Source: Devosia sp. LC5 (GTDB lineage: Bacteria; Pseudomonadota; Alphaproteobacteria; Rhizobiales; Devosiaceae). From it: a stretch of 64,000 nt of DNA. Of this stretch, positions 42,693 to 51,238 are shown piece after piece. Each line of letters opens with the position of its first letter. Within the stretch, counting starts at the first letter, position 1. The stretch covers positions 1 to 64,000 of the forward strand of contig NZ_JNNO01000008.1 in assembly GCF_000735585.1 (NCBI RefSeq). The letters are read 5' to 3'. The position numbers and the translations under genes were made by a program. The notes below the pieces were generated by a model, which ran no database searches, was not told the DNA's origin, and saw only the letters and a program-made list of their open reading frames with translations.

Positions 42693-43420
42693 TGGATTTC
42701 GGACTTTCCGGTAAGCGCGCGCTGGTCCTCGGCGCCAGCCGTGGCCTCGGTGCCGCAATTGCCGCTGCCCTTGCGGCCGAAGGCGTCACCGTGCTCGGCG
42801 CATCGCGTTCGGGCGACTATACCGTAGATCTCGCTGACAAGGCCTCCGTTGCGGCCCTGATTGACAAGGTCAGGACCGAAGGGGGCGTCGATATTCTCGT
42901 CAACAATTCGGGTGGTCCCAAGGCCGGTCCGGCCCAGGGACAGGCCACCGCCGATTGGGTCGCCGCCTTCGAGACCATGGCTACATCGCTCTATGCCGTC
43001 ACCGATGCCCTGCTGCCTCAGATGATCGAACGCAAGTTTGGCCGCATCATCACGGTTGGTTCTTCGGGTGTGGTTGCGCCGATTGCCGGCCTCGCGCTCT
43101 CCAATGCCGTGCGCGGCGCCATTGCCGGCTGGTCCAAGACCCTGGCGGCGGAAGTGGCCAAGCATGGTATCACCGTCAATATGGTGCTACCGGGCCGCAT
43201 CGATACCGATCGCGTGCGTGAACTCGACCAGGGCAAGGCCGGCCGCACCGGCACAAGCGTCGAGGCGGTGCAGGAAGCGTCGCGCAACGATATTCCAGCC
43301 GGCCGTTATGGCCGTCCCGAGGAATTCGGCGCTGTCGTTGCTTTCCTTGCCAGCCAGCAGGCGAGTTACGTCACCGGCAGCATGCTGCGGGTCGATGGCG
43401 GCATGATCAAGGGGCTCTAG
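42692..43420 (+). CDS. Short-chain dehydrogenase/reductase lacking the YxxxK motif
   Basis: A 242-residue SDR with the cofactor motif LVLGASRGLGAAIA, NNSGG in place of NNAG, and the serine region ITVGSSGV. The catalytic YxxxK position reads LALSN, so both tyrosine and lysine are missing. The C-terminal GSMLRVDGGMIKGL is normal. It belongs to an atypical subfamily or has a different chemistry. Co-translated with the DapA-like protein (1-base overlap) and 2 bases before the aminotransferase. Confidence 0.87.
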   Translation: MDFGLSGKRALVLGASRGLGAAIAAALAAEGVTVLGASRSGDYTVDLADKASVAALIDKVRTEGGVDILVNNSGGPKAGPAQGQATADWVAAFETMATSLYAVTDALLPQMIERKFGRIITVGSSGVVAPIAGLALSNAVRGAIAGWSKTLAAEVAKHGITVNMVLPGRIDTDRVRELDQGKAGRTGTSVEAVQEASRNDIPAGRYGRPEEFGAVVAFLASQQASYVTGSMLRVDGGMIKGL

Positions 43421-43422
43421 GC

Positions 43423-44550
43423 ATGACCTATTCGTTCGACACCCAGATCGACCGGCGCAATACCGGTAGCAACAAGTGGAGCAAATATGCTTCCGACGTG
43501 TTGCCGATGTGGGTGGCGGACATGGATTTCGCGGCCGCGCCGCCTATCATCGACGCGATCACCGAGCGGCTGCGTCATCCGGTTTTCGGCTATTGCTCGG
43601 CCAAGCCCGAACTGCGCGATCAGATCGTCGCCGATATGCAGGCCAAATATGGCTGGACCATCTCGCCAGACGATATCGTGTTTTTGCCCGGCGTCGAACC
43701 GGGCTTCAACATGGCGATCAAGGCGCTGCTGTCGCCCGGCAAGACCCTTGCCATTCAGACACCGATCTATCGCCCGATCCTGATGGCCCCGCGCCATTGG
43801 GACCTGTCGCAGGTCGATCTGCAGGTCGATCGGCCCGTTGCCGAACAAGCCGCTGCGCTGGCACTGGCCGATGCCGTGCTGCTGTGCAATCCGCATAACC
43901 CGACCGGCAAGGTCTATGGCCGTGATGATCTTCAGGCTCTCGCTGCGGCCACGCGCGGCAAGCCGATCATTTCCGACGAGATCCATTGCGAGCTGCTTTA
44001 CGACGGGCGCAAGCACATCCCGATCGCCTCGCTCGATCCGTCCATTGCGCGCCGCACGATCACGCTGATGTCGGCGGCCAAGACCTATAACATTCCCGGC
44101 CTCAAGGCTGGCTTCGCTATCGTCACCGACCAGATGCTTCGCGAGCAGTTCAATGCCTCGCGACTGGGCATGGTCGATAGCGTCAATATTCTGGGGCTCG
44201 AAGCATCGCTCGCCGCCTTCCGCGATTGCGCCGATTGGCGCGACGACGTCGTGGCCTATCTGCAGGCCAATCGCGACTACCTGGTCAAGGCGGTAGCCGA
44301 GCGTTTGCCGGGCGTCAGCATGGTAGCGCCTGAGGGTACCTATCTCGCCTGGCTCGATTGCAGGGCGCTGGGCCTGGACGATCCGCAGGCCTATTTCCTA
44401 GAGCACGCCCGTATCGCCTTCAGCGCCGGTAGCGACTTCGGTGCGCGTTACGGCAAATTCATCCGCCTTAATTTCGGCTGTACCCGCGCCACGCTGGAGG
44501 AGGCGATAGAGTGTCTCGCTGCCTGCCCCGCTTTTGCCAGCAGAGCCTGA
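43423..44550 (+). CDS. patB: PLP-dependent C-S lyase/aminotransferase (MalY/PatB family)
   Basis: A 375-residue class I/II fold PLP enzyme of the MalY/PatB group, cystathionine beta-lyase-like. It has NKWSKYASDVLPMWVADMDF at the start, LLCNPHNPTGKVY, ISDEIHCELLYDG and the PLP lysine in MSAAKTYNIPGLK. Enzymes of this group split C-S bonds of cysteine conjugates, giving pyruvate, ammonia and a thiol. Next to a persulfide dioxygenase and under the same control as a rhodanese, release of sulfur from an imported compound is the best reading. Confidence 0.9.
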   Translation: MTYSFDTQIDRRNTGSNKWSKYASDVLPMWVADMDFAAAPPIIDAITERLRHPVFGYCSAKPELRDQIVADMQAKYGWTISPDDIVFLPGVEPGFNMAIKALLSPGKTLAIQTPIYRPILMAPRHWDLSQVDLQVDRPVAEQAAALALADAVLLCNPHNPTGKVYGRDDLQALAAATRGKPIISDEIHCELLYDGRKHIPIASLDPSIARRTITLMSAAKTYNIPGLKAGFAIVTDQMLREQFNASRLGMVDSVNILGLEASLAAFRDCADWRDDVVAYLQANRDYLVKAVAERLPGVSMVAPEGTYLAWLDCRALGLDDPQAYFLEHARIAFSAGSDFGARYGKFIRLNFGCTRATLEEAIECLAACPAFASRA

Positions 44551-44582
44551 TCCAAGTGACGACCATTTCACCCGTGCCCTTC

Positions 44583-45458
44583 ATGGTCGATCTTTCGGTC
44601 CGGCCGGACGTGGTTCCGTTCTTTGATCCGGCGTCCAACACGATCAGTTATCTGGTGCGCGATCCGGCATCGGCCAGCTGTGCCGTCATCGATTCCGTGA
44701 TGGACTTCGACTATGCATCCGGCCGGCTGGCGCATGACAGCGCTGACCGGATCATCGCCCATATTCGCTCCCAGGGCTGGCAACTGGAATGGCTGATCGA
44801 AACCCATGTCCATGCCGATCACTTGTCGGCCGCGCCCTATATCCAGGAGCACCTGGGCGGCAAGCTCGGCATTGGCGACCAGATCCGGGCAGTGCAGGAA
44901 ACCTTCGGCAAGATTTTCAACGAAGGCACGCGCTTTGAACGCGACGGGTCGCAATTCGATAGGCTGTTTGCCGATAGCGACAGCTACACGATCGGCACGA
45001 TGGTTGCGCACACGCTGTTCACGCCCGGTCATACTCCCGCCGATATGGTGCATGTGATCGGCGACGCGGCCTTTGTCGGTGATACGCTTTTCATGCCCGA
45101 TGGCGGGTCCGCCCGTGCCGATTTCCCGGGCGGGAATGCGCGCACGCTCTATCGCTCGATTCAGCGCCTTTTGACACTTCCGGCCGAGACGCGGCTGTTC
45201 ATGTGCCACGACTACGGCCCGAACGGTCGCGCCATTGCCTGGGAAACAACTGTGGCAGAGCAGCGGGCCGGAAATGTCCATGTGGGCGGCGGGATCGACG
45301 AAGACGCTTTCGTCGCCATGCGGCAGGAGCGCGACAGGAGCCTCGCCATGCCACGGCTCATCTTTCCCTCGCTACAGGTCAACATGCGCGGCGGGCACCT
45401 GCCCGAGGCCGACGACGATGGCAAACGTTTCCTGAAGGTGCCCCTCAACGGGCTTTGA
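44583..45458 (+). CDS. MBL-fold persulfide dioxygenase (Blh/ETHE1-like)
   Basis: A 291-residue metallo-beta-lactamase-fold protein. It has the metal motif THVHADHLSAAPYI, GTMVAHTLFTPGHTPADMVH, GDTLFMPDGGSARADFPGG and MCHDYGPNGR, matching the Blh/ETHE1 persulfide dioxygenases of alphaproteobacteria, and ends RMxAGHLP-like in NMRGGHLPEADDDG. These oxidise glutathione persulfide to sulfite using ferrous iron. ATG at 44583 fits the family start; GTG at 44556 is an alternative. It is the last gene of the six-gene operon, followed by a hairpin at 45575. Confidence 0.9.
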   Translation: MVDLSVRPDVVPFFDPASNTISYLVRDPASASCAVIDSVMDFDYASGRLAHDSADRIIAHIRSQGWQLEWLIETHVHADHLSAAPYIQEHLGGKLGIGDQIRAVQETFGKIFNEGTRFERDGSQFDRLFADSDSYTIGTMVAHTLFTPGHTPADMVHVIGDAAFVGDTLFMPDGGSARADFPGGNARTLYRSIQRLLTLPAETRLFMCHDYGPNGRAIAWETTVAEQRAGNVHVGGGIDEDAFVAMRQERDRSLAMPRLIFPSLQVNMRGGHLPEADDDGKRFLKVPLNGL

Positions 45459-45574
45459 CCAGCATAAAGGTTGTCCGTTTGGCCACCATCTCGACAAATT
45501 CGTTGAAACCAGTATGGTGACCGCATGACCTTCGTTGTTCACATCGCAGTTGCGACCAGCGGACGATTTAGTCG

Positions 45575-45598
45575 CCCGACCTGATACTTCAGGTCGGG
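45575..45598 (+). terminator. Hairpin terminator after the racemase-to-persulfide dioxygenase operon
   Basis: A perfect 10-bp stem (CCCGACCTGA with TCAGGTCGGG, loop TACT) lies 117 bases past the last gene. The tail is TTCGTCT, only partly T-rich, so termination may be weak. The 249-base gap 45459-45707 otherwise shows no gene. Confidence 0.55.
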
Positions 45599-45707
45599 TT
45601 CGTCTGAGTGAACCGATGCCAACAGGCATCTTCAGTTTAGAGTGCACTTGTGCCTAGCCGGATAGTCCGGCGGCAGGCAGTGCGCTTCTGGAAGAAGGGC
45701 GATATCT

Positions 45708-46079
45708 GTGACGCTGCCTACAATCATTCAAAGCTACCTTGATGCCTATAATCGCAAGGACGTCGCCGCACTGGTGGCGTGTGTTGCCGACGATGTTGTA
45801 TTCGAAAACGTCTCCAATGCGGGACAGAGTGTGAAGATCGAAGGCAGCGTCGCTTTTGCCGAACTTGCAAAACAAGCGTCGACCATTTTCGCTACTCGCC
45901 ACCAAGCAATCAGGAATGCAGTTGTCGCTGGCGATCAGGTCGCGTTGGAGGTGGATTGGACCGGCACGCCAGCCATTGACCTCGGGCCTTTGAAGGCTGG
46001 CGAACAAGTCTCCATGCGTGGCGCTTCGTTCATAACGATCTCGGGCGGAAGGCTAGCGCGCATCGTTGACTTGAGCTGA
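45708..46079 (+). CDS. SnoaL/NTF2-like domain protein
   Basis: A 123-residue one-domain protein with the NTF2/SnoaL cone fold: IIQSYLDAYNRKDVAALVAC, VVFENVSN, IEGSVAFAELA and ALEVDWTGTP followed by SMRGASFITISGGRLARIVD. Such proteins are ketosteroid isomerase-like or polyketide cyclase-like, or bind small ligands. GTG start at 45708. It is the first gene of the accessory block and has no operon partner. Confidence 0.82.
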   Translation: MTLPTIIQSYLDAYNRKDVAALVACVADDVVFENVSNAGQSVKIEGSVAFAELAKQASTIFATRHQAIRNAVVAGDQVALEVDWTGTPAIDLGPLKAGEQVSMRGASFITISGGRLARIVDLS

Positions 46080-46364
46080 TCCGCACCCAGCAACGATCTC
46101 GGGGAGCGCGCTCCAGCAGCAAGCCTTGCTAGGATCGCGAACGGCAGCTTGTTGCCAATCTAGTCCACAAGCGGACCGGAAGCTAACCACCCCGATGCGG
46201 TCATCTGCCCGCCACGAAGGAACGGCAGGTTTCAGGAATCGCCAAGGCTGCTTGAACGGCCGAAAAAGGGCGCATCGCAGCCAAGAGCTTAGGTTCCTGC
46301 GGATCTTATCGGCAGCAAACCTTCTCCGATTACCGCGTTGCAACGCAACCTCCCCGCAACACCG
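46080..46364. other. Intergenic region without recognised gene
   Basis: About 285 bases between the convergent SnoaL-like and MBL genes. Open frames here are antisense shadows or lack starts; I see no clear terminator. Confidence 0.4.
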
Positions 46365-46964
46365 TCAGCGTCCGTGCCACGGTTCACTGACATGGGTGAG
46401 CCAGACCATTTCGGGCTCAAGGGCACGGACAAGCTTCTGACCCTCCGAAGCAGGCTCCTCCAGTTCACCGAACCAAACGGCGACATCACCGCCAACGATT
46501 GTCGGGTGCTCGCCCGAGTCGATAACCAAGATCTGCAGCCCATCAGAATGGCCGGGTGCCGGGAGCAAGCGAATGCCAGGAAGAAGCTGATGTTGGCCCT
46601 CGATGACCTGATAGGAAATGCCGGCGGGATCGACCCATTCTGGAATGGTGTAGTCCTTGATGCGGCGAGCGTCTTCGAGTTCCCGGCGCTGAACGTAAAT
46701 CGGCTTGCCGGCAAACAGATGATTGTTGCCGCAGTGGTCAAAGTGAAGGTGCGTGTTGACGACGATGTCGATGCTATGGGGATCGATGTCGAAGGGGTAG
46801 AGCCTGGGGTCCATGTCCGCAGCCAGCGGATGAAGGTCCCGGATGCCGGTATCGACGAGAATGCGGGCGTCCGGATGGTCGATAACATGCACATTGACTG
46901 GCATGCGCTCGTTCCCTGCCAGAAGATCGGCAACAAGATAAGGGGTGACCGTGATGTTTGTCAT
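46365..46964 (-). CDS. MBL-fold hydrolase, N-acyl homoserine lactonase-like
   Basis: A 199-residue metallo-beta-lactamase-fold protein. It has HPDARILVDTGIRDLHP, the dinuclear metal motif NTHLHFDHCGNNHLF, HQLLPGIRLLPAPGHSDGLQ and GGDVAVWFGELEEP, as in the AttM/AhlD-type lactonase group. Length is slightly shorter than the usual 240-260. It may open lactones; quorum-signal hydrolysis is possible but unproven. It lies 13 bases downstream of the DoxX gene on the same strand. Confidence 0.82.
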   Translation of the reverse strand: MTNITVTPYLVADLLAGNERMPVNVHVIDHPDARILVDTGIRDLHPLAADMDPRLYPFDIDPHSIDIVVNTHLHFDHCGNNHLFAGKPIYVQRRELEDARRIKDYTIPEWVDPAGISYQVIEGQHQLLPGIRLLPAPGHSDGLQILVIDSGEHPTIVGGDVAVWFGELEEPASEGQKLVRALEPEMVWLTHVSEPWHGR

Positions 46965-46977
46965 GTTCGGCTCCAGT

Positions 46978-47379
46978 TCAGGCCTGCGTTTGTGCGTGAA
47001 AGTTCGGAACGTTGGGCGAGCGTCGCTTCCGCGCCATGTTTTGGGTCAGGAAGGAGGTGACCAGAAGTGCAAGGGCGACAAGGGCAGGCACAAAGCCACC
47101 GTCACCGGCGTTCAGATGCGCCGAGACCGCCAACAACAGATGGAACAGCATGCCGGCATAGGCCAGGTCGCTGAGTTTTACAGAAGCGCGGCTGAGGATT
47201 GCCAACGGTGCGAGGATCTTGACCACGATCAGCACGACGACGAGGTAACCGGGATAGCCGAAGTGTGCGAAACCCTCCTCCACCAGCGACCGCTGCAGAA
47301 TGTACATGACGGCGCCTGCTCCGTAGATCGAGCAGAGCAGCACTGTGCTGGCCCAGTAGGCGATGGTTCCCTTGGTCAT
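46978..47379 (-). CDS. DoxX-like integral membrane protein
   Basis: A 133-residue protein with four hydrophobic helices (about residues 8-25, 45-65, 72-90, 97-113) and the family stretch FGYPGYLVVVLIVVKILAPL. DoxX-like proteins are small quinone- or redox-linked membrane proteins. It probably forms an operon with the MBL gene downstream and follows the SRPBCC/ArsR pair after 111 bases, a frequent genomic neighbourhood. Confidence 0.85.
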   Translation of the reverse strand: MTKGTIAYWASTVLLCSIYGAGAVMYILQRSLVEEGFAHFGYPGYLVVVLIVVKILAPLAILSRASVKLSDLAYAGMLFHLLLAVSAHLNAGDGGFVPALVALALLVTSFLTQNMARKRRSPNVPNFHAQTQA

Positions 47380-47490
47380 TCTTTCCTCCTGCTAGGGCGT
47401 ACGTGAGCGTTCGCAGAAGCGGCCCCTCGCCTGCGTTGAATTCTGAGATGAGTGGTTGGCCTAGTCGGCTAGAAGCGCTTCCAGCTTGTC

Positions 47491-47937
47491 CTAGACCTCG
47501 CTGTAGCCATCGGTCATGCCGCTCTTCACCGCAGCGGCGCGAGCCTCGGCACTTGGCCAGCGCATTACTATGGTCATCCTGGTGCCGCCGGATTCCGGCA
47601 CAAGATCGGTGGTGACATGGGTGCCTGAGGACTCATCGCCATTGAAGTACTCGATCACCGCCAAATGGCGTGGCGCCTCCGCACGCAGCACCGGACCGGA
47701 AAAGTAGAATTTCCTCTCCTGGCAATTCCATTCGTAGCGGAAGCTGCCACCTGGTCTGGCGTCCATCTGGCAATCGGTCATCGGGTCGAGCGATTCCATC
47801 CACCGGGGGATTAGCGAAGGGTCTGTCATGGCCCGCCACACCCGCTCCGGTGGGTGGGCCAAGCTGCGACGCACCACGATATCGCAATCTCCTTGCTCGG
47901 CGATCTGAAGTTGGCTTTTTGAAACAGCTTGGTTCAT
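47491..47937 (-). CDS. SRPBCC/AHSA1-domain protein
   Basis: A 148-residue START-like protein with VVRRSLAHPPERVWRAMTDP, IPRWMESLDPMTDCQ, GGSFRYEW and GGTRMTIVMRWPSAEARAAA, typical of AHSA1 proteins paired with ArsR regulators. It likely binds a hydrophobic small molecule. ATG overlaps the ArsR stop by 4 bases. Confidence 0.88.
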   Translation of the reverse strand: MNQAVSKSQLQIAEQGDCDIVVRRSLAHPPERVWRAMTDPSLIPRWMESLDPMTDCQMDARPGGSFRYEWNCQERKFYFSGPVLRAEAPRHLAVIEYFNGDESSGTHVTTDLVPESGGTRMTIVMRWPSAEARAAAVKSGMTDGYSEV

Positions 47938-48263
47938 TTGCCGCGGGTCTCTTCCTGAGCGATGCTGTCGAGCACAGCATCCATCTTGTTGAACTGCGCT
48001 TCCCAAAGCTCACGGTACTGGCCCAGCCAGTCCCAGAGCTCGGCGACAGCTTCTGGCTTAAGGCGTCTGGGCCTGGCGGTGCCAGCCACGCGCGTTTCGA
48101 TCAGCCCAGCTTCTTCCAAGACCTTGAGATGTCGACTTATCGCCGGCTGGCTTATGGCGAAGGGTTCGGCCAGATCCTGTACAGTTGCCTCGCCTTTCGC
48201 CAACCGCGTGATAATGGCGCGGCGAGTTGGATCGGCAAGGGCTGAGAAGGAGAGATCAAGCAT
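47934..48263 (-). CDS. ArsR-family transcriptional regulator
   Basis: A 109-residue winged-helix repressor: FSALADPTRRAIITRLAKGE, VQDLAEPFAISQPAISRHLK and VLEEAGLIETRVAGTARPRR. No metal-site cysteines, as in the ArsR proteins coupled to SRPBCC partners. ATG at 48263 begins the conserved LDLSFSALADPTRR; frame is open 8 codons upstream. It probably represses its own operon. Confidence 0.9.
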   Translation of the reverse strand: MLDLSFSALADPTRRAIITRLAKGEATVQDLAEPFAISQPAISRHLKVLEEAGLIETRVAGTARPRRLKPEAVAELWDWLGQYRELWEAQFNKMDAVLDSIAQEETRGK

Positions 48264-48441
48264 CAACGCACCGTCCGTTAGAAACAACCAGTTTATATAA
48301 CGTATTTGTTATTTTTTCAAGAGGGCAGGGTTGGGCAGTTGCGGCGTGTGCTCAAACGGCCGCTCTTGGATGCGGCTGAAGCTGCGCCGATGGCAAGATT
48401 TTGGCGCATCAAAGACGCGCAACGCACCTCGCGATCGCAGT

Positions 48442-49161
48442 TTAGCGGGAAAGATCCCGAACGGGGCGAACGTAGTCCTCAAATCGCACTCGCCGTCGCT
48501 GAAAGGTGAGACTCTCATCGACTTCTGGTCTACTGATCCGGTCCATTCGAAAGTAGCGGAATTCCTTACGCGCCGGGTCCCAGGCCACTAAATACCAGAG
48601 CGGTGGCAGGACCAGCATGGCTTGAGGTTCGACACGGCGATTGGTGATGACCCCCTTCGCGTCCCGGTACCGGAAGCTGAGATACCACCGCCGCAGGAAC
48701 GCAGTCTCGAACGCGGGGAGAAGTGCTGGCTCCATCGCCGCCAGATCTGATATGTCCACCAAGGGTGAGAGCTGCCCCACATAGAGGCAATCGAGAAGTC
48801 GGCGCAGGTCACGCACTTTGTCCGAAGGCAGAGCCTTCTCGATCTTGGCGAGCCCGGCGTCGGCCAGGTGGGCAAAGGGAAGATTGCTGACGGCCCGCAT
48901 TGATGCGACGCTGACAAGGAGCGCAAAGACCTCGCTGACAGAGAGTTTGGCCGTGGTCTGAATTGATTGGGCATCGAGTTGCAGCCCGCCACCGCGTCCC
49001 GGCTCGGAATGAATGACGAAGCCCTCTTCACGCAACGCGCCGATGTCGCGCAATATTGTGCGCCTCGAGACACCGACCGCGGCTGCCAACTCCGCAACCG
49101 TCGATGTCCCGTTGCGTCGAAGGCTGCGTACGATTGCTTCATGTCGATGACGTCCACTCAT
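48442..49161 (-). CDS. YafY-type HTH and WYL-domain transcriptional regulator
   Basis: A 239-residue regulator. The N-terminal helix-turn-helix reads IVRSLRRNGTSTVAELAAAV, VGVSRRTILRDIGALREEGF and SEPGRGGGLQL; the C-terminal WYL-type domain contains AFLRRWYLSFRYRDAKG and PLWYLVAWDPARKEFRYFRM. Divergent from the epoxide hydrolase gene with about 100 bases between, so it may regulate that gene. Confidence 0.88.
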   Translation of the reverse strand: MSGRHRHEAIVRSLRRNGTSTVAELAAAVGVSRRTILRDIGALREEGFVIHSEPGRGGGLQLDAQSIQTTAKLSVSEVFALLVSVASMRAVSNLPFAHLADAGLAKIEKALPSDKVRDLRRLLDCLYVGQLSPLVDISDLAAMEPALLPAFETAFLRRWYLSFRYRDAKGVITNRRVEPQAMLVLPPLWYLVAWDPARKEFRYFRMDRISRPEVDESLTFQRRRVRFEDYVRPVRDLSR

Positions 49162-49264
49162 GCCTTCGATCTAACATCCTTCAGTGCCAGTTCTTGGCAC
49201 CATTGCTTCCTATCCAGCCATCGTTACGCGTTCCGCTGCCCTGAACTGCAGCCGGGAAACGCAC

Positions 49265-50239
49265 ATGGTCGATCAAGATACAGAAGGATATGCAGTGTCG
49301 ATCGCAACCGATTTTCTCAAGCCGACCCTTATTCGCGTTAATGGGGTGGAACTGGAAGTCTTCGAAGCAGGACGGCAGCATGCCGGCCAACCTATCGTGC
49401 TCTGCCACGGCTGGCCCGAGCATGCCTATTCCTGGCGCCACCAGGTGCCAGCGCTTGTTGCTGCCGGCTACTACGTCATCATTCCCAACCAGCGAGGCTA
49501 CGGCAACTCGTCTCGTCCCGACGCGGTGACGGACTATGACATTGATCACTTGGCGGGCGATCTGGTTGGCCTTCTCGATCACTACGGATACGAGGATGCG
49601 ACCTTCGTCGGCCACGACTGGGGCGCGATGGTGGTGTGGGGGCTGACCCTTCTGCATCCCACTCGCGTCAGCAAGGTGATCAATCTGAGCATGCCCTATC
49701 AGGCTCGCGGGGACATGCCGTGGATCGAGTTCCTGGAGATGGTGCTGGGTAGCGACTACTATTTCGTCCACTTTAACCGGCAGCCGGGGGTGGCGGACGC
49801 AGTCCTCGATAAGAACACATCCCGGTTCCTCCGCAACCTGTACCGGAAGAATGTACCCCTGCTGCCGCCCGAGCCTGGCATGACCATGATCAATCTCGCG
49901 CGGGCGGAGACGCCGCTCGGCGAGCCGGTGATGAGCGATGAGGACTTGGCTGTTTACGTCGCGGCCTTCGAAGGATCCGGTTTCACGGGGGGTATCAACT
50001 GGTACCGAAACCTTGACCGCAACTGGCACCTGCTGGGCGAGGTGGAGCCAATCATCCATCAACCAACACTCATGATCTATGGCGAACGAGACGTGATCCC
50101 CCGGTCGGAGAACCTTGCGGACTTCGTGCCCAATGTAGAGGTCGTCAGCCTCGATTGCGGTCACTGGATCCAGGAGGAAATGCCGGAGGCAACCAACCAG
50201 GTGATCGTAAGTTGGCTGGCGCGGCAGAACGCCATCTGA
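49265..50239 (+). CDS. Alpha/beta hydrolase, epoxide hydrolase family
   Basis: A 324-residue alpha/beta hydrolase. It has the oxyanion motif CHGWPEHAYSWRHQ, the nucleophile aspartate in FVGHDWGAMVVW and the catalytic histidine in SLDCGHWIQEEMPE, with two cap-domain tyrosine candidates. The nucleophile is Asp, as in epoxide hydrolases and haloalkane dehalogenases. ATG at 49265 is the only sensible start within the open frame. The next gene starts 3 bases later. Confidence 0.9.
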   Translation: MVDQDTEGYAVSIATDFLKPTLIRVNGVELEVFEAGRQHAGQPIVLCHGWPEHAYSWRHQVPALVAAGYYVIIPNQRGYGNSSRPDAVTDYDIDHLAGDLVGLLDHYGYEDATFVGHDWGAMVVWGLTLLHPTRVSKVINLSMPYQARGDMPWIEFLEMVLGSDYYFVHFNRQPGVADAVLDKNTSRFLRNLYRKNVPLLPPEPGMTMINLARAETPLGEPVMSDEDLAVYVAAFEGSGFTGGINWYRNLDRNWHLLGEVEPIIHQPTLMIYGERDVIPRSENLADFVPNVEVVSLDCGHWIQEEMPEATNQVIVSWLARQNAI

Positions 50240-50242
50240 TCC

Positions 50243-51016
50243 TTGAATCGATCGAAATCACTCCACCCATTGGTCGGCCTCAATTCTGGGTTGGATTTTC
50301 GCAATGCTGACCTCAGTGAGGTCGATTTTAGTTATAGCAACCTCGCCGGATTTGATTTCACCGATACCAACCTTCGGGAAGCGACCGGCATCCTGGTGAC
50401 CTGGGACAAAACGACGGTGTTCCCCACTAGCGAGCTGGATGGTTCTATCTTCGCACTGCCAGTCGCGTTGGAAAGGAGGATTCGCGATGACTGCCGCGCT
50501 CAGGACTGGTTGACCAGAGTTGGGCGGCTGGGAGCGGCGGAAAAAATCTTGTGGAGCGCTGACCAATTGAGAGCTGGGGCGCCGCATAACGACGCCGCTC
50601 TGCCAGTCGCACAGGATTTGTTCTGGAAGTCCGGCGCCCCCTTCCTCCAGTCGCAGCTGCTGTTTTTTCTCTCTCCCAGAATGTCCGACGATCAGATTAG
50701 AGAGATGCTAAACGCATCGCCTTCCCATAACGCTGCGAGCGGCGCTCTGGTCCGCAACGCCCTGGACATCGCTATCCGTCGACGGATGATTGGCGACGGT
50801 GACATTCGGGCCATGACTCGATCGCTGCTGCAATCCAAAGACACTGCCGTTCGAGAACGGGCTCTCAGGGTGCTCTCGCGCCATCGTCCCTCAGTTGATG
50901 ATGTTTCGGCAGTTTATCGAGCGATCGAGCAGCATCCGAACTTGGGAGCAACCTACGTTCTCGAAACCGCGAGAGCTTGGGCGAGCAATATCTGGTCCAA
51001 TCTTCGACCGGATTGA
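50243..51016 (+). CDS. Pentapeptide-repeat-containing protein
   Basis: A 257-residue protein. It begins with about five pentapeptide units (LDFRNADLSEVDFSYSNLAG then FDFTDTNLREA), which would fold as a short right-handed beta helix. The remaining 200 residues are mostly helical with repeats of the ARM/HEAT kind possible (ALDIAIRRRMIGDGDIRAMT, RALRVLSRHRPSVDDVSAVY). It starts with TTG, 3 bases after the epoxide hydrolase stop, with no clear ribosome site. Its end overlaps on the opposite strand the point where the CD-NTase remnant loses homology, so its 3' end may be new. Confidence 0.65.
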   Translation: MNRSKSLHPLVGLNSGLDFRNADLSEVDFSYSNLAGFDFTDTNLREATGILVTWDKTTVFPTSELDGSIFALPVALERRIRDDCRAQDWLTRVGRLGAAEKILWSADQLRAGAPHNDAALPVAQDLFWKSGAPFLQSQLLFFLSPRMSDDQIREMLNASPSHNAASGALVRNALDIAIRRRMIGDGDIRAMTRSLLQSKDTAVRERALRVLSRHRPSVDDVSAVYRAIEQHPNLGATYVLETARAWASNIWSNLRPD

Positions 51017-51233
51017 CCATCGCCAGGATGTCTGCGTCGAACTCGCCAAGGTCCACGGGCTTGATGATCGTTTCGTCGGCCCAGGATCCTTGCTCGGCCC
51101 ATCGCCTGATGGTGGGCGCCCAGTTCGAGTTTTCGACAAACGTTTTAAGCGCGTCTACGTTGTCGCTCAGGGTCTCGATGCGGGTCGCATTCAGATTGAC
51201 TGCGTTCTTCAGAAAGTCAGCAAAATCCGCCAA
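50865..51233 (-). pseudogene. Truncated CD-NTase (CBASS nucleotidyltransferase), N-terminal part
   Basis: The first 78 residues look like the start of a CBASS cGAS/DncV-like nucleotidyltransferase: FADFLKNAVNLNATRIETLS, then WAEQGSWADETIIKP with the GS motif and GEFDADILAMVNPVEDW with the metal-binding acidic pair. After EDW, near 51000, the frame continues into sequence antisense to the pentapeptide gene, with no nucleotidyltransferase features. The third catalytic acid and the rest of the domain are missing. The frame starts 5 bases after the S-4TM stop, as expected for a two-gene CBASS operon. Confidence 0.75.
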
Positions 51234-51238
51234 CAGCT

